Shown here: positions 53,463-61,968 of the stretch, piece by piece | Layout of the letters: each line of letters starts with the position of its first letter | Numbering within the stretch: position 1 is the stretch's first letter | DNA from: Segetibacter aerophilus | GTDB taxonomy: Bacteria; Bacteroidota; Bacteroidia; Chitinophagales; Chitinophagaceae | Reading direction: 5' to 3' | NCBI RefSeq assembly: GCF_007991655.1 | Contig: NZ_BJYT01000011.1 | Location: 145,547-209,546, forward strand | Length of the DNA: 64,000 nucleotides | The notes under the pieces: generated by a model | Told to the model about the DNA's origin: nothing | The model's database searches: none | The model's input: only the letters and a program-made list of their open reading frames with translations | Made by a program: the position numbers and the translations under genes

Positions 53463-56400
53463 ATGCATCTCTTTACACACCGGTTACTTGTTGTTATTGC
53501 CACCATGCTAATGGTGATTCCTGCTTGCAAAAACAATACTGGTGAGGATGAAACTTCGAACGCAAAAGAACAATTAGGTCCGCCGTTATTTACCTTACTT
53601 CCTGCCGAAAAAACCAATATTAGTTTTAATAATGCCCTAACCGAGACTCCTTACGCCAACATTATGTCGTACCCATATTTCTATAATGGTGGTGGCGTCG
53701 CCATAGGGGACTTTAATAAAGATGGCTTGCAGGATGTCTATTTTTCGGGAAACCAGGTAAGCAACCGATTGTACCTGAACAAAGGGCAGATGAAATTTGA
53801 GGACGTCTCTGTTGCTTCAGGTATACAAGGTGCGGCAAATAGTTGGAAAACCGGCACAACTGTGGCGGATGTAAACGGAGATGGCTTGCCCGATATCTAT
53901 CAATGTTATTCAGGGCCTTTACCGGGAAGTGCGAGGGCAAATCAATTATTAATTAACCAGGGAGTTGGAAAAAATGGGGCACCTGCCTTTATTGACCAGG
54001 CAAAAGAATACGGGCTGGCCGATACAGCTTTTAGTACGCAAGCTGCTTTTTTTGATTACGACCGCGACGGTGATCTTGATATGTTTCTGCTTAATCACAA
54101 CCCCTCACCTTTTAGTCACCTTGATGAGGCAACGATACAGCAGATCTTGAAAAAGCCCGAGCCGAACATGCACGCCAAGTTGTACCAAAACAATAACGGT
54201 AAATTTAAAGATGTCTCGACAGCTGCAGGCTTAAACAAATCTGCCTTTTCTTATGGCCTGGGTGTTGGCATCGCCGACATGAACCTGGATGGCTGGCCGG
54301 ATATGTATGTATCCAATGACTACTCCGCGCCGGATTATCTATGGATCAATAATAAAAACGGCACTTTTAGCGACAAATTAAAAAGCAGTATAGGACATAC
54401 TTCACTGTACTCAATGGGCAATGATATTGCTGACATGAATAACGACGGCTTACCCGACATTGTTAGTCTCGACATGTTGCCCGAGGACAACAAACGCCAG
54501 CGACTATTATTTGGGCCTGACAATTACGAATACTTTGATATGATCGTGCATGCTGGTTTTAGTCACCAGTATATGCGGAACATGCTTCAGTTGAACAACG
54601 GAGATGGAACTTTTAGCGAAATCGGGCAGTTGAGCGGGATATCAAACACCGACTGGAGTTGGGCGCCTTTGATGGGTGACTTTGATAACGACGGACTAAA
54701 AGATCTTTTCGTGACAAATGGCTTTTTGAAAGACTTCACCAACATGGATTTCATCAAATTCAAAAGCTCCTATTTTCAATACCTCAACGGAAGGGTTACG
54801 CCTCAGAGCGTAATGGACCTCATTTCGAAAATTCCTTCTTCAAACGTAACTAACTACATTTTTCAAAATACGGGAAATCTACATTTCAAAAACCAGGGTA
54901 AAAACTGGGGTGTTGATGTTCCATCAAATAGTAATGGCGCTGCTTATGCAGACCTTGATAATGATGGAGACCTTGACCTGGTCGCAAACAATATTAACGA
55001 GCCAGCTTTTGTTTACCAGAACGAGGCTCAGGGACAACTGAAGAACAAATATTTGCAGGTAAAACTCGTCGGTGCAGGTAAAAACACAGAAGGCATCGGT
55101 GCTAAAGTAACAGTATTCACTAGGACGCAGCAACAATACCAGGAGCAATCAACATGTCGCGGGTTTCAATCCAGTGTGTCTGCTGTGTTGAATTTTGGCC
55201 TAGGCAGCACAACAGAAACCATTGACTCGCTAAGAGTAGTTTGGCTAACGGGAAAACAACAGCTGCTGCAAAACATAAAACCGGGACAAGTACTAACCCT
55301 TGAAGAAAAAAATGCGGGTTCTATTTATCAGGGGCCGACAATAAGCAATTCTATTTTCGCTGAAGCGCCTTCTCCCCTCCCTTTTATTCCCACAAAGAAT
55401 CCTATCAACGACTTTAAAAGGCAGCCGCTCATGATTAACCCGCTTTCGTTTTCAGGTCCTTGTTTGGCGAAAGGTGATGTAAATGGGGATGGCCTCGAAG
55501 ATCTTTTTGTTGGTGGATCAGGTGGTCAATCAGCTGCCTTATATGTACAGCAAAAAGGGGGATCATTTACGTTACAGGCCAACAAAGATTTTGAAACAGA
55601 AAAAAACAGCGAGAATACAGATGCCCTTTTTTTTGATGCAAACAACGACAAGGCTCTAGACTTATACGTTGCTCATGGTGGGTATCACAATTTCACGCCT
55701 GTCGATCCTGCCCTCCAGGACAAGCTGTATATAAATGATGGCAAAGGCAACTTTACAAAAAGTAACAATGCCTTACCTGCTATGCTCACCAGCACCAGTT
55801 GCGTAAGAGTAAATGATATAGACGGAGATGGTTCGCCTGACTTGTTTGTAGGTGGACGAGTTATACCAGGAAGGTACCCGGAACTTCCAAGAAGTTATAT
55901 TCTTATCAATAATGGAAAAGGACAATTTACAGATCAAACCAAGGCCATTGCACCTGCGCTTGAACATATTGGTTTAGTAACCGATGCTGCATGGTACGAT
56001 CTTAACGGCGACAATAAACAGGAACTGGTGATTGTAGGTGAGTGGATGCCTGTGACCGTATTCGCCAACAACAGCGGCAAACTCTCCGACAAGACTGATA
56101 CGTACTTCGCTAAAAAATACAGCGGCTGGTGGAACAAATTACTTGTTGGCAATTTTAACCACGATAATCATCCAGACCTCGTAATAGGAAACCAGGGTTT
56201 AAATACGCAATGTGTTGCTTCCGATAAAGAGCCCGCGGAAATGTATTTTAAAGACTTCGACGACAATGGCGCAGTTGACCCAATTCTCTGCTTTTATATT
56301 CAGCATAAAAGTTATCCTTACGTCACACGAGACGAATTGTTTGACCAGATTAGTATGACCCGTGTTCGCTTTGCCGATTACAACAGCTATTCAGATGCTT

Positions 56401-56816
56401 CCTTGAAGGATATTTTTACTGAGCAAGAACTGGAAGGTGCAGGACATCTATCTTCCAATTATCTTAAGACGGCGTACTTCCAGGGAGGTGCTGACGGTAA
56501 ATTTAAAGAAATGACATTACCTGTTCAGGCGCAATTCTCGCCGGTATTTGCTCTATCCGCGCTGGACTATGACCATGATGGGGCTACTGATATAGTGTTA
56601 GGTGGCAATATTGGCAAGAGTAGGTTACGCTTTGGAAAGTATGACGCCAACTACGGAACGCTTTTGAAAGGTGACGGTAAAGGCAACTTCACCTACATAC
56701 AACAGCGGCAATCCGGATTTAATATAACAGGTGATGTTAGAAGTATTTTGCAAATGAACAATACGCTGTTGTTCGGTGTGAACCAAATGCCTATAAAAGC
56801 TTATAAAGTACGATAA
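53463..56816 (+). CDS. FG-GAP/VCBS-repeat lipoprotein with ASPIC/UnbV domain
   Basis: A 1117-residue exported lipoprotein (signal ending VIPACKNN). It carries many calcium-binding FG-GAP/VCBS units, such as GVAIGDFNKDGLQDVYFSGN, NGDGLPDIYQ and YDRDGDLDMFLLN, that would form a beta-propeller. An ASPIC/UnbV-like segment lies near 545-610 (GVGAKVTV-like, with GFQSSVSAVLNFGLG). Such proteins often occur next to glycan loci in Bacteroidota. The stop overlaps the next start (TAATG), indicating coupling to the haloperoxidase-like gene. Confidence 0.85.
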   Translation: MHLFTHRLLVVIATMLMVIPACKNNTGEDETSNAKEQLGPPLFTLLPAEKTNISFNNALTETPYANIMSYPYFYNGGGVAIGDFNKDGLQDVYFSGNQVSNRLYLNKGQMKFEDVSVASGIQGAANSWKTGTTVADVNGDGLPDIYQCYSGPLPGSARANQLLINQGVGKNGAPAFIDQAKEYGLADTAFSTQAAFFDYDRDGDLDMFLLNHNPSPFSHLDEATIQQILKKPEPNMHAKLYQNNNGKFKDVSTAAGLNKSAFSYGLGVGIADMNLDGWPDMYVSNDYSAPDYLWINNKNGTFSDKLKSSIGHTSLYSMGNDIADMNNDGLPDIVSLDMLPEDNKRQRLLFGPDNYEYFDMIVHAGFSHQYMRNMLQLNNGDGTFSEIGQLSGISNTDWSWAPLMGDFDNDGLKDLFVTNGFLKDFTNMDFIKFKSSYFQYLNGRVTPQSVMDLISKIPSSNVTNYIFQNTGNLHFKNQGKNWGVDVPSNSNGAAYADLDNDGDLDLVANNINEPAFVYQNEAQGQLKNKYLQVKLVGAGKNTEGIGAKVTVFTRTQQQYQEQSTCRGFQSSVSAVLNFGLGSTTETIDSLRVVWLTGKQQLLQNIKPGQVLTLEEKNAGSIYQGPTISNSIFAEAPSPLPFIPTKNPINDFKRQPLMINPLSFSGPCLAKGDVNGDGLEDLFVGGSGGQSAALYVQQKGGSFTLQANKDFETEKNSENTDALFFDANNDKALDLYVAHGGYHNFTPVDPALQDKLYINDGKGNFTKSNNALPAMLTSTSCVRVNDIDGDGSPDLFVGGRVIPGRYPELPRSYILINNGKGQFTDQTKAIAPALEHIGLVTDAAWYDLNGDNKQELVIVGEWMPVTVFANNSGKLSDKTDTYFAKKYSGWWNKLLVGNFNHDNHPDLVIGNQGLNTQCVASDKEPAEMYFKDFDDNGAVDPILCFYIQHKSYPYVTRDELFDQISMTRVRFADYNSYSDASLKDIFTEQELEGAGHLSSNYLKTAYFQGGADGKFKEMTLPVQAQFSPVFALSALDYDHDGATDIVLGGNIGKSRLRFGKYDANYGTLLKGDGKGNFTYIQQRQSGFNITGDVRSILQMNNTLLFGVNQMPIKAYKVR

Positions 56817-58156
56817 TGAAAAAGCTGTCTTACCTGGTGTTATTCATTCCCCTTCTATACAGTTGCCAGCAACAAAAGCAAGATTTACAATTTAGTTCAG
56901 CACAAATTAGTGAAGTGATCAACCGGATGACAGACATCATGGTTCATGATGTAACTAATCCACCACTTGCTGCAAGATTTTTTTCCTATGCTACCCTTGC
57001 CGGTTACGAGGTTATTTCTCAAAATGATAAAGCGTATAAGAGCATGGCCGGCGTTTTAAATAATTATCCCAAATTAACAAAGCCGGATAGTATAACAGGT
57101 TATTCTACTCAATTAAGCGCATTGTTGGCGATGATGGAGACTGCTAAGAAAATGCAACCTTCCGGTGCTTATATCGATTCTTTTGAAGTGAACTTTTTAG
57201 ACTCATGCCGAAAAAAAGGCCTGGACGAAGACATCATTACAAATTCTACAACCTACGCAAGAGCTGTTAGCAAAGCGATGCTTGCCTATGCAAAGGCAGA
57301 TAAGTACAACAGGATTAGTAACTACGCAAGGTATACGCCACTGCAAACCCCGGGTACCTGGTATCCGACCCCGCCTGGTTTTTTCGCTCCGGTAGAACCT
57401 TATTTCAATACTGTTCGCTCGTTCACACTTGACACATGTATTCAATTTAAGCCGGCCCCACCTGTTGCTTTTTCAACTGATAAAAGGTCGCCGTTCTTTA
57501 AGATGCTCAATTATAACTACACTGAGAGCAACCATCTATCAAAAGAACATAGGGAGGCGGCAGCTTTCTGGGATTGCAATCCCTTTGCATTGCAAGACAA
57601 TGGGCATCTAATGTCAGGCAGAAAAAAGATGTCTCCAGGTGCACATTGGCTTATGATTACAGGTATTGCCTGCAAAGATTCTAAGGCAGATTTTTCAAAA
57701 TCTATGAAAGTTCATGCAATGGTTTCGCTTGCACTAATGGATGGTTTTATTTGCTGCTGGGATGAAAAATTTCGTAGTAATAGAATTAGACCTGAAACAG
57801 CAATTCGGCAATATATTGATGCAAACTATAAGCCTCTGCTTCAGACGCCGCCGTTCCCCGAATACTTAAGTGGTCACTCTACTATTTCGGCAGCGTCGGC
57901 AGTCATCTTATCTCATTATTTCGGAAATAACTTTCATTATAATGATACTTCGGAAGAAGCTTATGGATTACCGTCCCGCAAGTTCAAATCTTTCCAGGAA
58001 GCAGCTATAGAAGCTGGCATCTCCCGCTTTTACGGAGGCATTCATTTTATGGATGCCGTTGACAATGGCCGTAAACAAGGCTTAGCCGTTGGTGAATGGG
58101 TGCTTAATCGAGTTGAAAGCAAATCGCCTGCAGTAGCTGGTTTGAACAAAAACTGA
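56816..58156 (+). CDS. Vanadium-dependent haloperoxidase-family lipoprotein
   Basis: A 446-residue lipoprotein (signal ending LLYSCQQQ) of the vanadium haloperoxidase/PAP2 superfamily. Vanadate- or phosphate-binding residues are visible: Arg320 and Arg325 in KFRSNRIRPETA, Gly-His-Ser at 353-355 in YLSGHST, and Arg404 with His410 in SRFYGGIH. The fold serves both halide oxidation and phosphate release, so activity cannot be decided from sequence. It is translationally coupled to the FG-GAP lipoprotein gene, its likely partner. Confidence 0.85.
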   Translation: MKKLSYLVLFIPLLYSCQQQKQDLQFSSAQISEVINRMTDIMVHDVTNPPLAARFFSYATLAGYEVISQNDKAYKSMAGVLNNYPKLTKPDSITGYSTQLSALLAMMETAKKMQPSGAYIDSFEVNFLDSCRKKGLDEDIITNSTTYARAVSKAMLAYAKADKYNRISNYARYTPLQTPGTWYPTPPGFFAPVEPYFNTVRSFTLDTCIQFKPAPPVAFSTDKRSPFFKMLNYNYTESNHLSKEHREAAAFWDCNPFALQDNGHLMSGRKKMSPGAHWLMITGIACKDSKADFSKSMKVHAMVSLALMDGFICCWDEKFRSNRIRPETAIRQYIDANYKPLLQTPPFPEYLSGHSTISAASAVILSHYFGNNFHYNDTSEEAYGLPSRKFKSFQEAAIEAGISRFYGGIHFMDAVDNGRKQGLAVGEWVLNRVESKSPAVAGLNKN

Positions 58157-58198
58157 TGCAATTTTTGTAAACATCAAAGTTCGATTCTCATCAAACTA

Positions 58199-58390
58199 TT
58201 ACAATAACCTTTCTTGGAAACTAGTTGTAACCGTAGTGCTCGTGTGATGGGCAGGTGCAGCTTCATGCTCATCACTGTTTGTACAGCCTTTCGCCAGGAA
58301 ATACATTAGCCCGAGAATTATAACTGCTACCAGTATTAGCGTACTTAATGAAGAGTCTTTTTCAGCGCGGTGTTCGTGGAAATCAGACAT
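58199..58390 (-). CDS. Small single-pass membrane protein, 63 aa
   Basis: A 63-residue protein with a polar start (SDFHEHRAEKDSS), one transmembrane segment (LSTLILVAVIILGLMYFLAK) and a His/Thr-rich tail (HEAAPAHHTSTTVTTS). It is convergent with the haloperoxidase-like gene. No family recognised. The start is an ATG and the composition is plausible for a real small protein. Confidence 0.5.
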   Translation of the reverse strand: MSDFHEHRAEKDSSLSTLILVAVIILGLMYFLAKGCTNSDEHEAAPAHHTSTTVTTSFQERLL

Positions 58391-58532
58391 ACAATAACTT
58401 TTAATCTTTTTATTAGTTGTTTTAGTAACTGTAAAAAATTGTGCCTTGCCAAGGAACTAGTAATCTCAGGCTAATTAGAAAACAGTTTACAATTCGCTAC
58501 TTCCTTTAACACTTAGCCGACCTCATAACAAA

Positions 58533-58680
58533 GGCGTTAAGAAAATTACCAGCTCGGGCGTTAAGAAATGAAATAAATGTTACTGCAGTTTAAGAATGTT
58601 ACCTTGTTTGTAAGTCATACTTAGGTGGATATTATTCTAACGTTGTGACTTATTTCATTTTAGCCCGAGCTGGCAATTTT
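58533..58680. repeat. Long interrupted inverted repeat
   Basis: AAAATTACCAGCTCGGGC at 58542-58559 pairs with GCCCGAGCTGGCAATTTT at 58663-58680 with one G-T-type mismatch. Inside it AAATGAAATAA at 58566-58576 pairs exactly with 58650-58660. The loop is about 70 bases. GGCGTTAAGAAA occurs twice (58533, 58557). This could be a small mobile-element relic (MITE) or an RNA structure. Confidence 0.6.
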
Positions 58681-58705
58681 TAGCCTTTTTTATGCAGTCT
58701 TGACT

Positions 58706-58743
58706 TTTTGTTTCTTTTTTGTCAAGAAAAAAGAAAAACAAAA
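58706..58743. terminator. A/T-rich hairpin, possible terminator of the GMC gene
   Basis: TTTCTTTTTT and AAAAAAGAAA pair around GTCAAG, extended by TTTTG/CAAAA across a two-base bulge. It lies about 50 bases beyond the leftward GMC gene. There is no separate T tract, so termination is only likely. Confidence 0.5.
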
Positions 58744-58794
58744 CTTGATCATAACAAACAGGTAAGGTATTATTAGCAAAAAAGCGATCTACAT

Positions 58795-60495
58795 CTATAT
58801 ATTCCTCTTCTTCAACTCCTCAATCGCATGGTTGGCAGCGCGCGCAGTAAGGGCCATAAATGTTAAGGTAGGATTCTGCGTTCCGGTAGACGTCATACAT
58901 GACCCATCACTTACAATTACATTTTTGCAGGCATGAAGTTGATTCCATTTATTAAGCATTGATGTTTTTGGATCTTCTCCCATGCGCACTCCACCCACTT
59001 CATGAATATCAGCACCAGGAGGGGACTTAGTATCTTCAGCATTGATATTGATAAACCCTGCTTTGGAAAACATCTCTTTGGTTTGTTCGATATAGTCGGC
59101 CACCATCTTATCATCATTCTCGCTCCATTCGCAAGACACGATCAATTGTGGAATGCCGTATTTATCTTTTAAATCTGCATGAAGACGAACATGATTTTTC
59201 TCAAGCGGAACCACTTCACCCATCATCCAACTACTCAACCGCCGGTTGCCCCATTTCGGATGCTGAATATTTTCTCTTAGCTCGTCTCCGATCTTACTGG
59301 TATCTGTCCAGGTTCCCCTTCCCCCACCCAGGCCGATTGCGTAACCACGTAAAAAATCCGTCTCCTGTTTCAGCACGTTTCTAAACCGCGGCATGTACGC
59401 ATTGCTTGGATTTCGACCATCTGTTTTCTTGTCTTTAAAACCTTCAAACTCGGCTCCTCCTTTACCCCGGTAGTTGTGCCACGAAATAAACTTACCCAAC
59501 ACATTTCCGTCATTTCCTAAACCGTTAGGAAAACGGTGCGAAGTAGAGTTTAGTAAAATGGCATTGCTGTTAAGCGTAGAGGCATTCAGAAAAATGATAG
59601 ATGCATAAAACTCTATCATCTCTTTTGTCGTTGAGTCAATCACCCTGACACCGGTTGCCTTACCCTTCTTGTCGTCATAGATAATTGAATGAACAACAGC
59701 ATGCGGACGCAACGTAAGCTTCCCTGTTTTTTGAGCCCAGGGCAAAGTAGATGCATTACTGCTAAAATAACCGCCGTACAAGCAACCCCTGTTGCACATT
59801 GTTTGGTTCTGGCATTTACCGCGTCCCTGTTGTGTATGTATTTGTTGTGGATCTGTTAGATGTGCGCATCTGCCTTTTATAACATCGCGATCGTTAAAAT
59901 GCTTTTTTATATTTTCCTTGAAATATTGCTCAATGCAACTCATCTCAAATCCCGGCATTACCTCACTGTCCGGAAGTACAGTCAGGCCATCTCTATCACC
60001 TGCAACTCCTGCAAATTTTTCAACGTAGCTGTACCAGGGTTCCAGATCTTTATAACGAATGGGCCAGTTAACAGCAAAGCGGTCGCGCTGCGGACCTTCA
60101 AAATCATAATCGCTCCAACGTTGTGTTTGCCTTGCCCACAACAAGGATTTTCCACCCATATGATAACCCCGAACCCACCTAAAAGGCTTCTCCTGGATAA
60201 AAGGTTGCTCATCATCTTTCATTGCCCAATTCAGGGTTTCTGCCCTTAAAAACCTCGAACCTTGAAACGCTGTTCTTTCCTGTAAGGTCACTGCACCTCG
60301 ATACTCAAAATCCCAGGGCGCCTTTGATGCAGCAGGGTAATCTACGCCATGCTTTACATCACGCCCTCTCTCTAGTACCAGTGTTTTCAATCCTTTATCG
60401 CACAGTTCTTTCGCCGCCCATCCACCACTAGCTCCCGATCCGATAACAATGGCGTCGTACGTTCTGTTTTTTACTGTATCTAAAATGTTACTCAT
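58795..60495 (-). CDS. GMC-family FAD oxidoreductase
   Basis: A 566-residue flavoprotein of the glucose-methanol-choline family, oxidising a sugar or alcohol. The FAD motif is IGSGASGGWAAKEL near 18-31 and a second motif is MGGKSLLWARQTQRW. The C-terminal active-site region contains HEVGGVRMG and the final conserved NPTLTFMALTARAANH. It follows the subunit-3-like gene by 42 bases, so the two probably form one complex. Substrate unknown, although the adjacent glycan locus makes a sugar plausible. Confidence 0.88.
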   Translation of the reverse strand: MSNILDTVKNRTYDAIVIGSGASGGWAAKELCDKGLKTLVLERGRDVKHGVDYPAASKAPWDFEYRGAVTLQERTAFQGSRFLRAETLNWAMKDDEQPFIQEKPFRWVRGYHMGGKSLLWARQTQRWSDYDFEGPQRDRFAVNWPIRYKDLEPWYSYVEKFAGVAGDRDGLTVLPDSEVMPGFEMSCIEQYFKENIKKHFNDRDVIKGRCAHLTDPQQIHTQQGRGKCQNQTMCNRGCLYGGYFSSNASTLPWAQKTGKLTLRPHAVVHSIIYDDKKGKATGVRVIDSTTKEMIEFYASIIFLNASTLNSNAILLNSTSHRFPNGLGNDGNVLGKFISWHNYRGKGGAEFEGFKDKKTDGRNPSNAYMPRFRNVLKQETDFLRGYAIGLGGGRGTWTDTSKIGDELRENIQHPKWGNRRLSSWMMGEVVPLEKNHVRLHADLKDKYGIPQLIVSCEWSENDDKMVADYIEQTKEMFSKAGFININAEDTKSPPGADIHEVGGVRMGEDPKTSMLNKWNQLHACKNVIVSDGSCMTSTGTQNPTLTFMALTARAANHAIEELKKRNI

Positions 60496-60537
60496 GCTTA
60501 TGCCTTTACATTTTCAAACCAATATAATTCTACTTTT

Positions 60538-61065
60538 TTATCCCGCTTTAGGGGCTAGGGGCACGCAACCGTAATAATGTCCGGGTGCAACTTTATAATT
60601 AAGTATTCCAGCCAACACCTGCTGTGAAGTATTGTATCCAAGAATCGTTTCTCTTTTTACCAGGTTGAAAAATTCTTTCTCATTTTTATCCTGCGACCTC
60701 GACCACTTTTCCAGCAGCGCCTGCCGTTCTTGCTGGCTACAATTGGTAAACGATTTACTGTACTCTTTTTGCGCAGCGGCTTCCAGTTGCTGCAAACCTT
60801 TTTTTACATTTTCCTGGTCAGCCTTTTCATAGCAGTCATCTACCACTTTCTGAAAATACTTATCTACTCCGACTGACAATGCGCCGATCGAATTACCGGC
60901 TGGAATAATGGTATCAGTAATGGAAGCAAGTATCTGTTGTTCGCTCGCAGAAAAGGAGGAAAGATGAGTAGGACTACCGGCTCCAAAAGCTTTCATCCAG
61001 GACGGCAGAGTAATCACACTGCCAGCGGCTAACACTAAATTTTTAACGGCAACACGACGTTCCAT
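60538..61065 (-). CDS. Gluconate 2-dehydrogenase subunit 3-family protein
   Basis: A 175-residue protein that pairs with GMC dehydrogenases. The N-terminus has twin arginines and a hydrophobic stretch (MERRVAVKNLVLAAGSVITL), suggesting Tat export of the pair. The body includes ILASITDTIIPAGNSIGA and ends with TILGYNTSQQVLAGILNY and HYYGCVPL, family hallmarks. It lies just upstream of the GMC gene in one unit. Confidence 0.85.
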   Translation of the reverse strand: MERRVAVKNLVLAAGSVITLPSWMKAFGAGSPTHLSSFSASEQQILASITDTIIPAGNSIGALSVGVDKYFQKVVDDCYEKADQENVKKGLQQLEAAAQKEYSKSFTNCSQQERQALLEKWSRSQDKNEKEFFNLVKRETILGYNTSQQVLAGILNYKVAPGHYYGCVPLAPKAG

Positions 61066-61488
61066 TTTTGTGGCAAGAGTTTAAAGGTCAAGAAATCTAC
61101 ATCGCGAGTTGAATATAATGAAAGATTTAAAATGACTTGATTAAAAGGCCAACCTGAAACGAAGAAAGTCGTTTGGTTACCAGCTGTTAGCAAGATGGAT
61201 CATTGTTGCGACGCATTCCGTTCAGCGGCAAATCCTCCGGGAACTTTTTTTACGTTGCGTTTAAAAAGATCATTTTGCCGCTACGAATTCCCAGGTTTTT
61301 ATTCCTCCTACATTTAAGCTTTTTTGAAGCTTTTTTCTAAAAACTCGAAAGCTGTCAATACAAAGACAAGACATGAAAAACATTGTGAAATTCTTGGATG
61401 GCAGACAACATGATCCCGTCTTACTACCCTTGCTTACACTTAGAGTTTATCAAACCACTGTACCTTTGCTCCTAACAAAAATTCAGAA
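61066..61488. other. Spacer between the GMC unit and ywbE
   Basis: This 423-base spacer holds no credible gene. It contains a weak variant of the dispersed repeat core at 61205-61214 (TTGCGACGCA), a direct repeat AAGCTTTTTT near 61317 and 61328, and the ywbE -7 box. Confidence 0.5.
61461..61468 (+). promoter_or_regulatory. Probable -7 box of ywbE
   Basis: TACCTTTG fits TAnnTTTG and lies 20 bases before the ywbE ATG, the same arrangement as at yidC. No clear -33 TTG at the usual spacing. Confidence 0.5.
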
Positions 61489-61695
61489 ATGGACGGTACA
61501 ATCAGGGCAGACATTAAACTGGGAATGTTGGTAAATATTATTCTTAAAAAAGACCAGCGAACCGGCATCCTTACCGAAGGAATCGTTAAGGATTTACTGA
61601 CAAGTGCACCAAGACATCATCGTGGAATTAAAGTACGTTTAGAGGATGGACAAATTGGCCGCGTACAAGAAATAATTGAAGAAGACCCGGAATAA
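61489..61695 (+). CDS. ywbE: YwbE-family small protein
   Basis: A 68-residue protein that matches the YwbE family over its length, with GMLVNIILKKDQRTGILTEG, then the basic APRHHRGIKVRLEDGQIGRV. It looks like a small nucleic-acid-binding-type beta fold, but its function is unknown. It stands alone with its own -7 box. Confidence 0.88.
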   Translation: MDGTIRADIKLGMLVNIILKKDQRTGILTEGIVKDLLTSAPRHHRGIKVRLEDGQIGRVQEIIEEDPE

Positions 61696-61968
61696 GAACA
61701 ACCTGTTTGTGCTTGGATAGCAGTATTCAATCCTTTCTACTAATTACACTACGCTTGTAACAATGCCTTAGTCCTTACGTGACTATTCTACCCTCTTCTT
61801 TTGGCTATTGTGCATTTTTTTCTGCAAATATTGCTTTTATACTATCCTAAGCTTGCTTCCCGTAATTGGCTTAGGCAGTTCTATACAACTTACACTCAAC
61901 CCCGTACATACTTATTATAAATAAAGTGAATGTAGTATGATCATTGGACTTGTTACAAAAACAGTACA

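Larger units (their letters stand above)
58391..58794. other. Gene-free region with two inverted-repeat structures
   Basis: No coding region is seen in this 404-base stretch. It holds a long inverted repeat (about 58533-58680) and an A/T-rich hairpin (58706-58743), both described separately. Confidence 0.6.
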
